Notes under the pieces: model-generated
What the model was told of the DNA's origin: nothing
Seen by the model: the letters and a program-made list of their open reading frames with translations, nothing else
Database searches by the model: none
Program-made: the position numbers and the translations under genes
Part shown: positions 53,362 through 61,788 of the stretch, one piece after another
Numbering within the stretch: position 1 is the first letter of the stretch
Layout of the letters: every line of letters begins with the position of its first letter
Origin: an uncultured Latescibacterota bacterium
GTDB taxonomy: Bacteria; Latescibacterota; UBA2968
Direction: 5' to 3'
Length of the DNA stretch: 64,000 nt
Assembly: GCA_951812755.1 (NCBI GenBank)
Contig: OX638329.1
Coordinates: forward strand, 915,339-979,338

Positions 53362-53412
53362 CGACCACCTGGGGCGGCCTTGTACCGCCCGCAATCATTG
53401 AAAGGATCCAAA

Positions 53413-53601
53413 GTGTTCGAGGATACCGACACACACCCCGCAAAGACGGATATAAATTTCATCAACTACGAATACGGCCCGTCGATCTGCGTGATGCAGG
53501 AGGGCTTTTCAATCAAAGCCCACAGGCGACTTTGCGCCAAAAGACACCTTGATCCAGGCAGCCCAACGTGCGCTTTCCCTGACGCACAAGACGAAGTTTA
53601 A
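53413..53601 (+). CDS. Doubtful small ORF before Rad52-like gene
   Basis: 62 residues from GTG 53413 (GAAAGGAT upstream), VFEDTDTHPAKTDINFINYE onward. The second half reads more naturally in another frame (PKDTLIQAAQRALSLTHKTK), so this may be another frameshifted small gene. Confidence 0.3.
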   Translation: MFEDTDTHPAKTDINFINYEYGPSICVMQEGFSIKAHRRLCAKRHLDPGSPTCAFPDAQDEV

Positions 53602-53631
53602 CAACCACCCCAACCGATAAAGGAAATTACA

Positions 53632-54381
53632 ATGGCTATAACCGACGCCGATCTGCTTCCTGAAGTCGATGTTGAGCAACTTATCGGAGAGTGCTATACA
53701 CCCTTTCCTCAAAACGTGATAAAGATTCGCCAGGATGCAGGTACAGGCAACAAGCCGCTGTCCTATGTTGGACACCCCGAATATACCCGGCGCCTCGATG
53801 CGCTCTTTCCATTCGCCTGGGACTTCCTAACCGAAGTGGCAGGATTGACTGACACAACCGTTGCAGTCAAAGGCTCGCTGTCTATCACCCTGGCCGATGG
53901 GCGCACGATCACGCGAGAAAACTTTGGCAATGGCGCAATCAACCGGGGCTTCCCCCTGGGCGATGCAATGAAGGTCGCCGCTGTCGATGCCCTCAAGAAG
54001 TGTTGCAGTACGTTTGGCATTGGTCTGCACCTCTACGATGGGGATACCGAGCTTGACAATCGCCAGCACCAGGCCAGCAACAACGGTCAGCACAACAACG
54101 GTCAGCATTATGACTCTCCCCAGGATGATCCCTATTCTCCTGATTGGGAGCCGCCGCCGCGCGAGCAAGGCCCTGAGCGTTACGAGTTTGGTGATGATCC
54201 GTCACCGGCTACCAGCCGCCAGATCGTAGCGTTGCAGAACATCGCAAAGAGCAACAAAACGGATCCGGCCCTGGCGAAAAAAATTAAGCATAAGCTGGAG
54301 ACTCCCGCGCCAGATGGTGGTGTGCGCGTCAGTAAGAAAGAGGCCAGCGATTTGATCAGTAAGGCATTCGATAAAGATTAG
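53632..54381 (+). CDS. Rad52/Rad22-like single-strand annealing protein
   Basis: 249 residues. The N-terminal domain (about 15-140) has the Rad52-type pattern: PLSYVGHPEYTRRLDALFPF, a basic beta-sheet (GSLSITLADGRTITRENFGN) and GDAMKVAAVDALKKCCSTFG. It would anneal complementary single strands in homologous recombination. A polar Gln/Asn/His linker leads to a C-terminal helical tail (TSRQIVALQNIAKSNKTDPA ... KKEASDLISKAF), often a protein-binding module. GGAAA precedes the ATG. With RadC it forms the recombination set of the element. Confidence 0.82.
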   Translation: MAITDADLLPEVDVEQLIGECYTPFPQNVIKIRQDAGTGNKPLSYVGHPEYTRRLDALFPFAWDFLTEVAGLTDTTVAVKGSLSITLADGRTITRENFGNGAINRGFPLGDAMKVAAVDALKKCCSTFGIGLHLYDGDTELDNRQHQASNNGQHNNGQHYDSPQDDPYSPDWEPPPREQGPERYEFGDDPSPATSRQIVALQNIAKSNKTDPALAKKIKHKLETPAPDGGVRVSKKEASDLISKAFDKD

Positions 54382-54547
54382 AAGCGTCTGAGAGCGATTA
54401 ATCGAAAGTGTTGTTGGGGAGACTTGTTAATTGCTCTCAGATAGCTTAAAAATAGGGGTTTCAGCCCTTTTTGTGCATCGAGGACGTGAGCCGCGTAGAA
54501 CAGTCCCCTATCATCGGCGCCGCGCGCGCGAGCAGACCAACACACAC

Positions 54548-54580
54548 AAGCCCCTGGTAGCGATTACCAGGGGCTTTTTC
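54548..54580 (+). terminator. Rho-independent terminator
   Basis: AAGCCCCTGGTA and TACCAGGGGCTT form a perfect 12-bp stem followed by TTTTTC, closing the recombination gene run. Confidence 0.9.
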
Positions 54581-54613
54581 TGTTTCCATCAACCCTATCA
54601 ATGGAGAACACAC

Positions 54614-54808
54614 ATGACAACACCAGCCCGCCCGATTGAGCGACACGACAAAGACGAGCTTCAGATCGTTGCTATCAAAATCCCGCGCGTCCTTATTGCT
54701 CTGCTCGACAATGCCGCGAGTAATGATTGGGATACTCGCAATAGCGTCATTCGGCGCATTCTTGAGAAACACTTCGAGAATGCCCAAACGTCCACAGACG
54801 CCGGTTAA
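54614..54808 (+). CDS. Ribbon-helix-helix-like small DNA-binding protein
   Basis: 64 residues from ATG 54614 (GGAGAA upstream). The strand ELQIVAIKIPRVLIALLDNA followed by the helix TRNSVIRRILEKHF fits a CopG/Arc-type ribbon-helix-helix fold. It is probably a regulator of the element, flanked by a terminator on each side and therefore independently transcribed. Confidence 0.6.
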   Translation: MTTPARPIERHDKDELQIVAIKIPRVLIALLDNAASNDWDTRNSVIRRILEKHFENAQTSTDAG

Positions 54809-54871
54809 GGCGTTCTAATGCACGATCTGTCTGACCCGCCCCACCGGAACAATACTGACCTATAAAACACG

Positions 54872-54903
54872 CCCCACAGGTTTAAGCCTGGTGGGGGTTT
54901 TTC
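54872..54903 (+). terminator. Rho-independent terminator
   Basis: CCCCACAGG and CCTGGTGGGG form the stem, followed by a run of seven T residues. It lies between the ribbon-helix-helix gene and the DUF1232 gene. Confidence 0.82.
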
Positions 54904-54916
54904 ATTGGAGAACTGT

Positions 54917-55246
54917 ATGGGAGAAAACACCTATTACACAGATGACGACTTTTGGGAGAAGCTCAACAGCTATGCCAGAAAAGCCGGGCGCAAGGTTGTC
55001 GAGAAAGCCCTACAACTCTACTATGCCGCCGCCGATCCAAAGACGCCCGCATGGGCAAAGAGCGTGATATGGGGCGCGCTGATGTATTTCGTTGCGCCGG
55101 TCGATGCCATCCCTGACGTGGTTCCGTTTGCTGGATTCAGCGACGACATGGGGGTGCTGGTCTGTGCGATCATAACCGTCAATGCGCACATCACGGAAAA
55201 GATTGAAAAGCGAGCGACCGAGAAATTGAAGGAGTGGTTCGGCTGA
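54917..55246 (+). CDS. DUF1232 (YkvA-like) membrane protein
   Basis: 109 residues from ATG 54917 (GGAG upstream). The family core is present: AKSVIWGALMYFVAPVDAIPDVVPFAGFSDDMGVL, with YFxxPxDxIPDxxPxxGxxDD. A membrane hairpin and an amphipathic C-terminal helix (EKIEKRATEKLKEWFG) complete it. Function unknown; common on chromosomes and mobile elements. Confidence 0.85.
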   Translation: MGENTYYTDDDFWEKLNSYARKAGRKVVEKALQLYYAAADPKTPAWAKSVIWGALMYFVAPVDAIPDVVPFAGFSDDMGVLVCAIITVNAHITEKIEKRATEKLKEWFG

Positions 55247-55254
55247 TTTGTGTT

Positions 55255-55475
55255 GACGGCCCCGTCTATCGTTGTATTCTGACAACGATTCATTGTCAGG
55301 CAGACACCCGTTTTGTCGGGTATCCTGCTGAATACAACAGCCCACCAACGGGACGGATTAGCTACCCATCTCAGGGCAAATAGGCGGGGGCTTTCTCGCA
55401 TCACTCTGCGTGACGGTGAATCGTGCCCGGCACTCATTTTTGTGAGTGCCACAACCACCTCACGCGAAAGCCCAC
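55255..55475. ncRNA. Highly structured RNA-like segment, possibly C4 antisense RNA-related
   Basis: Nested complementary segments: GGGCTTTC-CGC (55388-55399) with GCGAAAGCCC (55464-55473); GCGTGA (55408-55413) with TCACGC (55460-55465); GGCACTCA (55429-55436) with TGAGTGCC (55443-55450). Upstream are TGACAACGATTCATTGTCA and ACCCGTTTTGTCGGGT. Its minus-strand translation (RWVANPSRWWAVVFSRIP, KTGVCLTMNRCQ) recalls Icd-like ORFs of P1/P4-type phage elements, which overlap C4 antisense RNA loci. That link is from memory and unverified; the folding is seen directly. The strand is not determined. Confidence 0.45.
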
Positions 55476-55476
55476 C

Positions 55477-55575
55477 ATGCGGAAAACAACCGTAAAGCTG
55501 CACAGTTCAACTGGTAAGAACGACTGGCCCTACTGCTTTAACGAAGACAAGAAAGCGAGCGTCACGACGCGATGA
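55477..55575 (+). CDS. Very short ORF after the structured segment
   Basis: 32 residues, starting MRKTTVKLHSSTGKNDWPYC. The initiation region falls within the hairpin foot, and the frame ends inside the convergent gene. It may be a truncated gene start. Low support. Confidence 0.25.
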   Translation: MRKTTVKLHSSTGKNDWPYCFNEDKKASVTTR

Positions 55576-55996
55576 ATCTTCTCAGGAAATGATCTTCTTC
55601 TTGTCTTGTGTTACAATGATATGTATCTCTGATCATCTTCCTAAGTGTCTCTCCATTTGGGCCGCATACCTTCTCAGCTTCCGAAAGATCTACATTGTTT
55701 AGTTTCTCTTCAGAAATTCCTCCCTTTGGCATAGGATTGATTGTCCATATTTCGGTCAATCCTATGTGTTGATCATTAGACAATCGAATGTTATCTAGTT
55801 TGTCCTTTAGGGCAACTGGTCCGGCACCGTATGCAAGGGCAAGGTTAATCTGGGAGTCAATCTTCACGTCTATAGCAGGCTTACGCTTGAAAAAGGTAAT
55901 GTCGCAGGGATGCCCTGTCATGGAAAGCTGGCATACCTGATAGCCAAGGAAAGCCAAACGGGATCCAAAAATCTCTTCCAGTTTCTCAATATTCAT
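55562..55996 (-). CDS. Hypothetical protein, possibly nuclease-like
   Basis: 144 residues from ATG 55996 (AAAGGA upstream). MTGHPCDITFFKRKPAIDVKID gives a D...(x)DxK pattern that could be a PD-(D/E)XK-type core, but the remaining motifs are not clear. Its start overlaps the end of the preceding small gene by 11 bp, indicating an operon. The base composition is more AT-rich than the plus-strand recombination genes. Confidence 0.5.
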   Translation of the reverse strand: MNIEKLEEIFGSRLAFLGYQVCQLSMTGHPCDITFFKRKPAIDVKIDSQINLALAYGAGPVALKDKLDNIRLSNDQHIGLTEIWTINPMPKGGISEEKLNNVDLSEAEKVCGPNGETLRKMIRDTYHCNTRQEEDHFLRRFIAS

Positions 55997-56246
55997 TTGT
56001 AATCCTTTCTTTGTCCCGTCTCCGTTCTGTCAGTGTCTTTCCCCTATATACCCACCATCTCGGCCCATTCCCGCCACTTTTTACATTGCGGATGATTGTC
56101 GTCGCTCTGCTCAGTGACATCTTTTCGCCATTGAACAGAATGTGGCGATCATCGTAGACTTCGGCAATGATGGTGGGATTATCCTTGAATGATATGATGG
56201 TGCCAGGGCTTATATTAGCCATCGAAAAACGAAACTTTGGTCGCAT
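55986..56246 (-). CDS. Small RAMA/DUF4357-like protein
   Basis: 86 residues from ATG 56246, chosen for GGAGGAGG 7 bases upstream; ATG 56309 is the alternative. The core, SPGTIISFKDNPTIIAEVYD, then DRHILFNGEKMSLSRATTII and GPRWWVYRGKTL, follows the RAMA-type scheme (GxxL...A.V...I.F.G...SLS.A...W.Y.G). That module accompanies restriction and modification enzymes and may read modified DNA. The assignment rests on pattern only. It is upstream of, and overlapping, the 144-residue gene. Confidence 0.5.
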   Translation of the reverse strand: MRPKFRFSMANISPGTIISFKDNPTIIAEVYDDRHILFNGEKMSLSRATTIIRNVKSGGNGPRWWVYRGKTLTERRRDKERITNEY

Positions 56247-56352
56247 GGCAAAACCTCCTCCTTCAAGGTGCTTGTTGGTTTTTGGATTGAAAGGACCGTG
56301 TTCACGCATGGCCCTCTCTTTTTGCCTTATTGTTCTTGTTTTCCTCGCTCCT

Positions 56353-56643
56353 TTATTTGTTATATTGTAAATAGTGATCTTCCGCGGCACTAATTGCCTC
56401 GTCCCAGGAGCCGTAAATGCCGATGCGGGAGCCAATACTCTCTGCCGGATCATGAGGGCCGCGCGGTACATCATTTTCGGAGGGTGATTCCGTTGTCTCT
56501 TTGTAGTACAAGCTGTAACGGTCATCTGGCCCTGATCTTTTGTGATGGTGAATGTAATAGTATCCGTCCTCTATATGGCAAACTCTCATGCATCCATTGA
56601 GTATGTCGGAAAAAACTAGCTTTTTATCTGCCTGTGCCTCCAT
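56353..56643 (-). CDS. Hypothetical small protein
   Basis: 96 residues. GGAGG precedes the ATG. HIEDGYYYIHHHKRSGPDDR and IGIYGSWDEAISAAEDHYLQ suggest a small mixed alpha/beta protein. No family recognised. It heads the minus-strand series with the RAMA-like gene. Confidence 0.55.
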   Translation of the reverse strand: MEAQADKKLVFSDILNGCMRVCHIEDGYYYIHHHKRSGPDDRYSLYYKETTESPSENDVPRGPHDPAESIGSRIGIYGSWDEAISAAEDHYLQYNK

Positions 56644-56825
56644 GTTTTACCTCCATCCGAGAAAATTTTGTTCTCTGCACTTCCCAACGTTAGCATAACC
56701 CTCCGATCTTGTCAACCCTGATTGATCTCACCTTACATTTTGGTATTATCGCACCTATCTTTAGAACAACTCACGGTACTATTTTCGGCACTTTCGTATA
56801 TAATTCCTAGTCCAGTCTCACCTCG

Positions 56826-56950
56826 CTAAAAGTCCATTGATTCCTGACTCACCAGATCCAACAAATATCCCATCGTACGATTTCCTTTACTCCCATTACA
56901 AGTGGGACACAACAACGGTAAGTTCTCATCAACATTAAGTCTTTCTATTT
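56826..56950 (-). pseudogene. C-terminal fragment of an HNH endonuclease
   Basis: The minus-strand frame reads RLNVDENLPLLCPTCNGSKG and continues NRTMGYLL before its TAG. LLCPTCNxxKGNR is the C-terminal zinc/metal half of an HNH nuclease. No N-terminal part is in frame; the fragment begins where the CoiA-like gene ends. It could be a lost C-terminal domain of that gene or the relic of a separate gene. Confidence 0.55.
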
Positions 56951-58117
56951 TTCAGAACGTTCACGCAAATACTGAGATACTGCAAGAATCTTATCCGTAC
57001 TGCTATAACGGGGTACCTCCATGTCCGTATCCTTAAAAATGACATCTTGTTCCATGTTCATTACTAAGGATTTTAATTTCTCTTTTTCAGATTCAGATAA
57101 ATTATATGTCTCCGTCCATTCTTTAATGTTGTAATAATAGTAATTGCCGACTTGAAAGTAACATCCATTCTCCGCACATCTCTCCGGATAAAAGCACTCT
57201 CTATCTGTTTTATTGGGACACATGTTTCTCTCTGATTCTGCAACACATACAGGACATTGAGCATTTCCTGTATAGTCAAAATATTCATTGTGAGACGGAC
57301 AAAAACGAATCGAACATTTGTCACATGGCCCATACGCTTGTCTTTCTGTCTTATTTAGATTAAACCTATCGTGATAAGGGTCCATATACAGAAACCAATT
57401 TCCTTGAATACTATCACAATGAGGACAAACATTGGCAAGATATTTTGCCTTAAGTGTGTTGCTAAAACGACGTTCTAACATTACTCCATTATCTCTTGAA
57501 AATTTAAGTTCTTCATTGGTAAAATAATCCTGCATTAAGTCATGGCCATCTTTGTAGCCTACTGCCACATTTATATTTTGGTCACATTTCCAACAATTTT
57601 TGACGTTAATAATTATTTTTCTTTGTGGTAGTGGTGATGAACACTTACTACATTTTGGACGTTGACATAACAAGGTATGTGCATCAATTTCAAAACGCTT
57701 TTCCTTTAGGTCTTGTAGTCTGGACTTCACTGTTAGAGAAGCGTCTAATGCCTTATTTCTTCTCTGTCCGGTAAATTCTTTTCTGGCATTCAGGTGGAAT
57801 TCAATCACTTCAATCTTGTTTTCCAGCGCATATTTGTGGACGTTTGACTCTGGCTTGTGGCTGTCCACGATCTCAATGAATCGTATAGGACGATCATTAG
57901 AGTCAAAGATTGATAAGTCGGGACGCACAGATCCTACATTCTTATTCCTTGCCACTCTGTTTGCATCTTCCACAAGATTGATTCTGAGTGAATCTCCGCA
58001 CTCGTTACATATAGCACCCGCTTCTAAAGTCGCACCGATGCTTTCCATAATGTGTTGCTCCATAATTGAGACTGCCTGTTCATGGAGGCTGTCATTGCTC
58101 TGTCTTTTCCTATTCAT
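56945..58117 (-). CDS. CoiA-like protein with nuclease-type core and zinc ribbons
   Basis: 390 residues. The N-terminal third contains ICNECGD, VRPDLSIFDSNDRPIRFIEI and KYALENKIEVIEFHL: a D-(x)n-ExV layout like the PD-(D/E)XK core of competence protein CoiA. Four or more CxxC pairs follow (CQRPKCSKCSSPL, CWKCDQNIN, CPHCDS, CDKCSIRFCPSH, CPVC), giving a series of zinc ribbons. GGAGAA precedes the ATG. It may act on incoming or damaged DNA. It lies just before an HNH fragment and upstream, divergently, of the methylase gene, in AT-rich DNA. Confidence 0.65.
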   Translation of the reverse strand: MNRKRQSNDSLHEQAVSIMEQHIMESIGATLEAGAICNECGDSLRINLVEDANRVARNKNVGSVRPDLSIFDSNDRPIRFIEIVDSHKPESNVHKYALENKIEVIEFHLNARKEFTGQRRNKALDASLTVKSRLQDLKEKRFEIDAHTLLCQRPKCSKCSSPLPQRKIIINVKNCWKCDQNINVAVGYKDGHDLMQDYFTNEELKFSRDNGVMLERRFSNTLKAKYLANVCPHCDSIQGNWFLYMDPYHDRFNLNKTERQAYGPCDKCSIRFCPSHNEYFDYTGNAQCPVCVAESERNMCPNKTDRECFYPERCAENGCYFQVGNYYYYNIKEWTETYNLSESEKEKLKSLVMNMEQDVIFKDTDMEVPRYSSTDKILAVSQYLRERSEK

Positions 58118-58398
58118 TGATAGTTCTCCTTACCAACATTTGGAATTATCCCACTTGAGTGGATAGTGTAGAAGGTTCTACCCAATTATCCTGAGCCATT
58201 AGTTTTACATAGGATGGATGATTTATAATGTTATACACCAAAATGGATCAAGTCCACTTGCTACATAATCGTTGAGAATGCATGGGATCAAGATATATTA
58301 AAAATCATGGACAAGCATGAAAAATGAGTGTAATTTTCAATGCCCAATAACCACAACTCCTTCAACGGGACAGACTTTGGAATAAAAAAAGGAAAGAG
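58118..58398. other. AT-rich divergent promoter region
   Basis: 281 bp between the divergent CoiA-like and methylase genes. A short frame (YIIVENAWDQDILKIMDKHE, near 58260-58325) looks protein-like and may be a gene relic. Promoters for both genes must lie here, but no clear consensus box pair was found. Confidence 0.4.
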
Positions 58399-61296
58399 AT
58401 GCCCAAAACCAACGAAATCGCCTTCAATGTCCGGCTATTAGATGTACTACAGACCAAGCATCCACGCTGGCGCGATCATGTCGGTGTGGAGCAACGGGAT
58501 GTCTTCCGCGAGACCGCCCTGCAACCGGATATTGTCATTCGTCCTCCAGGCGGTGTACCAGTCATTATCGAGACAGAGTTTATGCCAGCGCGTAGCGTCG
58601 AAGCAGACGCTACGGCCCGTTTGGGGAAGTTCTTGGAGTACAACGGCGACTTGATAGAGCAGACTATAGCTGTCCAGGTCCCACAAGAACTGAGCCGTGC
58701 GCCGCAGAAAGACCTGGAGCGGCTAATCGAAGCCGCTGAGTTCCGTTACTGTACCTTTTCACTGCAAGAAAAGGATACTGTCGTGCGCTGGCCGTCTGAG
58801 GGTTGGCTTATCGGCAATATTGATGATCTTGCTGCCTGCATTGAAAACGTTGCATTGTCCGAACGGCTGCTTGCTGAGGGAACACAAATTCTGGAACAGA
58901 GCATAGGCGAAGCCGCAGGCAAACTGCGCGAAACAGCCAGCATCCATGCGCTGGAGAGAATGGCGCAGTCCCTCCATCAAGAAGATGGCGAGCAAACCTC
59001 GCGTATGGCCATGGCCATTGTTGCCAACGCCCTCGTATTCCACACCGCTATTGTTGACGCTCACGGTATCCCAACCATCGACGAATTGCGTATTCCTGGC
59101 CGCAATGATGTCAGCAAGAGCCGTTTGCTCGAATGTTGGCAGCATATTCTCGACAACATCAATTACTATCCGATCTTCCGCATTGCCTCCGACCTGCTCC
59201 TGCCTATCGCCGACAGCACCGCGCATGCAGTTCTCAATCGTCTCGCTCAGGCAGCCGGTGATTTAGCGGGCTTAGGAGCTACCACCTTGCACGACCTCTC
59301 AGGGCGCATGTTTCAAAGGCTTATTGCTGACCGGAAGTTCCTCGCCACGTTCTACACGCTACCGACATCTGCTGCGCTACTCGGTGAGTTGGCCGTATCA
59401 CGCCTCGACGAGGTAACGGATTGGTCCAACCCCGATGCTCTCACCCGTCTTCAGGTCGCTGACCTTGCCTGTGGAACCGGAATTCTGCTCTCGGCGGCGT
59501 ATCGTGCCCTGGCCTCGCGCTACCGGCGAACAGGCGGCGACGATCAGGTGCTACACACTCAGATGATGGAACGTGCTCTCATCGCTGCCGACATCATGCC
59601 AGCCGCAACGCATCTGACCGCATCCATGTTGTCGAGCACTCATCCGGGCACGACCTTTGGCAACACTCGTGTCCACACTTTGCCCTATGGACAGCAAAGC
59701 CAGGAAAAGCGGCACACCATGGCCTTGGGTGCTCTCGACCTCATTGAGGATGACACCGCACCATCGCTGTTTGGGACTGGTATCCATGTAGCGCGAGGTA
59801 CGGGCGCAGATGTGGAAGCCGAGGGAAGCCAGGACATGATCCTGCCCCCCGAAATGGCTGATCTGGTAATTATGAATCCTCCCTTCACGCGACCGACCAA
59901 CCATGAGAAGGCCGAGGTGCCGGTGCCGTCATTTGCCGGTTTGGGCACAAGCAAAGACGAACAACAAGCCATGTCCAAGCGGTTAGCTGAGATACGTCGG
60001 CGGTTAGCCAATCCAGTAGGACACGGTAATGCAGGACTGGCCTCTAACTTCATTGACCTCGCCCACGTCAAGACTAGGCCCGGCGGTGTCCTCGCGCTGG
60101 TACTGCCAGCGGCGTGTGTGAGCGGTAGTTCATGGAAGAACGCTCGTCGCTTACTGGAAAGCAAGTACAAGGACTTGGTCGTGCTGACTATTGCTGCGCA
60201 CGGTCAGACAGATCGAGCCTTTTCGGCTGACACAGGCATGGCCGAAGTCCTCGTGGTAGCCAACAAGTGCCGCGGTGGACAACAGGGATGTGGAGAAACG
60301 CTATTTGTCAATCTCTATCACCGACCACGCAGTCTCGCGGAAGCCTTTGAGGTAGCGCGGGCGGTGAGTCACCTCTCACCTCAAGATCGGCAGGGGCGGC
60401 TACAGGTGGGAGATCACCAGACCATCGGCACGTACATTCGGGCACCTTTAAGCCAGGGCGGTTGTGCGTCCCTCCGCGAAACCACGCTCGCCGATACTGC
60501 CCTTGGGCTGGAAGCGGGAAGGCTCCGGTTGCCCCAAGGCTACTCCACGCCACTTTCCACAATTCATCTCGGAGCTATCGGCAAGACGGGTCTGCTTCAC
60601 CGCGACATCTCCGGAACTACCAATGGAGCACCGCGAGGACCGTTTGAAATCATCCCCATTCAAGGCGTGCCGCAGTATCCGGTTTTATGGGGCCACGATG
60701 CCCAGCGTGAACGGAGCCTCGTCGTCCTCCCCGATAGCGAGGGAGAAGTACGCCCCGACTGTGATGCTCACGCTATTGAGGTGTGGAACATAACCGCCTC
60801 GCAGCTACACTTCAACCTCGATTTCCAGATCAACTCACAAAGCCTCACCGCCTGCCTCACGCCGACTGAAGCCATCGGCGGCACAGCGTGGCCTAACTTC
60901 ATTCCGTCTCAAGACAAGTGGACCTTACCCCTCGTCTTGTGGGCCAACACTACATTGGGCCTCCTCGCCTTCTGGTGGATTGGATCTCGACAGCAACAAG
61001 GCCGCGCACGGCTCACGATCACTCAGCTACCTCGTTTGACGGTGTTGGACCCACGCCATCTCAGCGAGGGACAGATCGCTCAAGCCGAGGACATCTTTGA
61101 AGCATTTAAGGGAGCGGAGTTTCTACCAGCCAACGAAGCGTATCGGGACGACGCTCGGAAAGCTCTCGACCGTGCGGTCCTGGTGGACCTGTTGCGCCTG
61201 CCCGAAGCAACTCTTGAACCCCTCTCCATTTTGCGCGACCAATGGTGCGCTGAACCGAGCATTCATGGCGGTAAATCGACGCGGATTGACGTTTAA
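58399..61296 (+). CDS. Large N6-adenine DNA methyltransferase with nuclease-like N-terminus
   Basis: 965 residues. The N-terminus has LQPDIVIRPPGGVPVIIETE (P43-D44 and E58/E60), which fits a PD-(D/E)XK-type site. A helical region follows, then the methylase: SAM motif ADLACGTG (about 354-361) and catalytic NPPF (493-496), the N6-adenine gamma type, with LALVLPAACVSG further on. The last about 350 residues resemble a target-recognition part. One polypeptide with cutting and modifying halves suggests a Type IIG-like restriction enzyme. ETE instead of ExK leaves cleavage unproven. GGAAAG precedes the ATG. A terminator follows at 61363. Confidence 0.82.
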   Translation: MPKTNEIAFNVRLLDVLQTKHPRWRDHVGVEQRDVFRETALQPDIVIRPPGGVPVIIETEFMPARSVEADATARLGKFLEYNGDLIEQTIAVQVPQELSRAPQKDLERLIEAAEFRYCTFSLQEKDTVVRWPSEGWLIGNIDDLAACIENVALSERLLAEGTQILEQSIGEAAGKLRETASIHALERMAQSLHQEDGEQTSRMAMAIVANALVFHTAIVDAHGIPTIDELRIPGRNDVSKSRLLECWQHILDNINYYPIFRIASDLLLPIADSTAHAVLNRLAQAAGDLAGLGATTLHDLSGRMFQRLIADRKFLATFYTLPTSAALLGELAVSRLDEVTDWSNPDALTRLQVADLACGTGILLSAAYRALASRYRRTGGDDQVLHTQMMERALIAADIMPAATHLTASMLSSTHPGTTFGNTRVHTLPYGQQSQEKRHTMALGALDLIEDDTAPSLFGTGIHVARGTGADVEAEGSQDMILPPEMADLVIMNPPFTRPTNHEKAEVPVPSFAGLGTSKDEQQAMSKRLAEIRRRLANPVGHGNAGLASNFIDLAHVKTRPGGVLALVLPAACVSGSSWKNARRLLESKYKDLVVLTIAAHGQTDRAFSADTGMAEVLVVANKCRGGQQGCGETLFVNLYHRPRSLAEAFEVARAVSHLSPQDRQGRLQVGDHQTIGTYIRAPLSQGGCASLRETTLADTALGLEAGRLRLPQGYSTPLSTIHLGAIGKTGLLHRDISGTTNGAPRGPFEIIPIQGVPQYPVLWGHDAQRERSLVVLPDSEGEVRPDCDAHAIEVWNITASQLHFNLDFQINSQSLTACLTPTEAIGGTAWPNFIPSQDKWTLPLVLWANTTLGLLAFWWIGSRQQQGRARLTITQLPRLTVLDPRHLSEGQIAQAEDIFEAFKGAEFLPANEAYRDDARKALDRAVLVDLLRLPEATLEPLSILRDQWCAEPSIHGGKSTRIDV

Positions 61297-61362
61297 ATAA
61301 TAGGTGTCGAGGGGATAGAGGACCTATACGGTAAAAAGTTTAGTGAATGCATCAGGCGGTAA

Positions 61363-61446
61363 TTTTTTAAGGCCGTAAGTTTTTGCTGTAAATGCACAGC
61401 ACTTACGGCCTTTTGTTTTAGTTCTGCCAAAGTTGCTTCATTGCGT
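61363..61446 (+). terminator. Terminator hairpin built in a serine-recombinase gene fragment
   Basis: AAGGCCGTAAG and CTTACGGCCTT pair, followed by TTGTTTT, a good terminator for the methylase gene. The same 80 bp match, at roughly three positions in four, the recombinase gene at about 45805-45885 (GTCGTAAGTTTTTG ... GCGGCCTTTTGTTTTA ... TCTGCCAGAGTTACTTCATT), which encodes part of its coiled coil. No more of the gene is found. Confidence 0.7.
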
Positions 61447-61788
61447 AACAATCACAATAAAGGCTCTGTAAGCCCTAAATACTCCACCAAAGCGGGGTAA
61501 ATCCAAGGGAGCATCATGTAGGATAGTGCCGAAAAAAATAAAGGAAAAAGGTGCAACTTTTTTGCAACTTTTTGTGGGACCTCAAAAATACTGCTCAACA
61601 GCACGCACTGATGGTGGTATATTCTGCCTCAGTGCGTCAGGTTCCACGAAAACACTGCTCGACAGGATCGCTCTTGTATGGTATCTTTGTCGCACAGTGT
61701 AGAGGTGGGTTGACTTTTAGCTGTTGAGGTATTTTTCAGAATCCTTAAGACATTTATTCATTCTTTTTTCCAAAGGAGGTAGATCACA
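61447..61788. other. Intergenic stretch with short direct repeat
   Basis: AAATACTGCTCAACAG (about 61587) and AAACACTGCTCGACAG (about 61649) recur about 62 bp apart, with CACTGATGGTGG / CAGTGCGTCAGG between. No gene is apparent. It may hold the promoter of the downstream defence-like genes. Confidence 0.45.
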
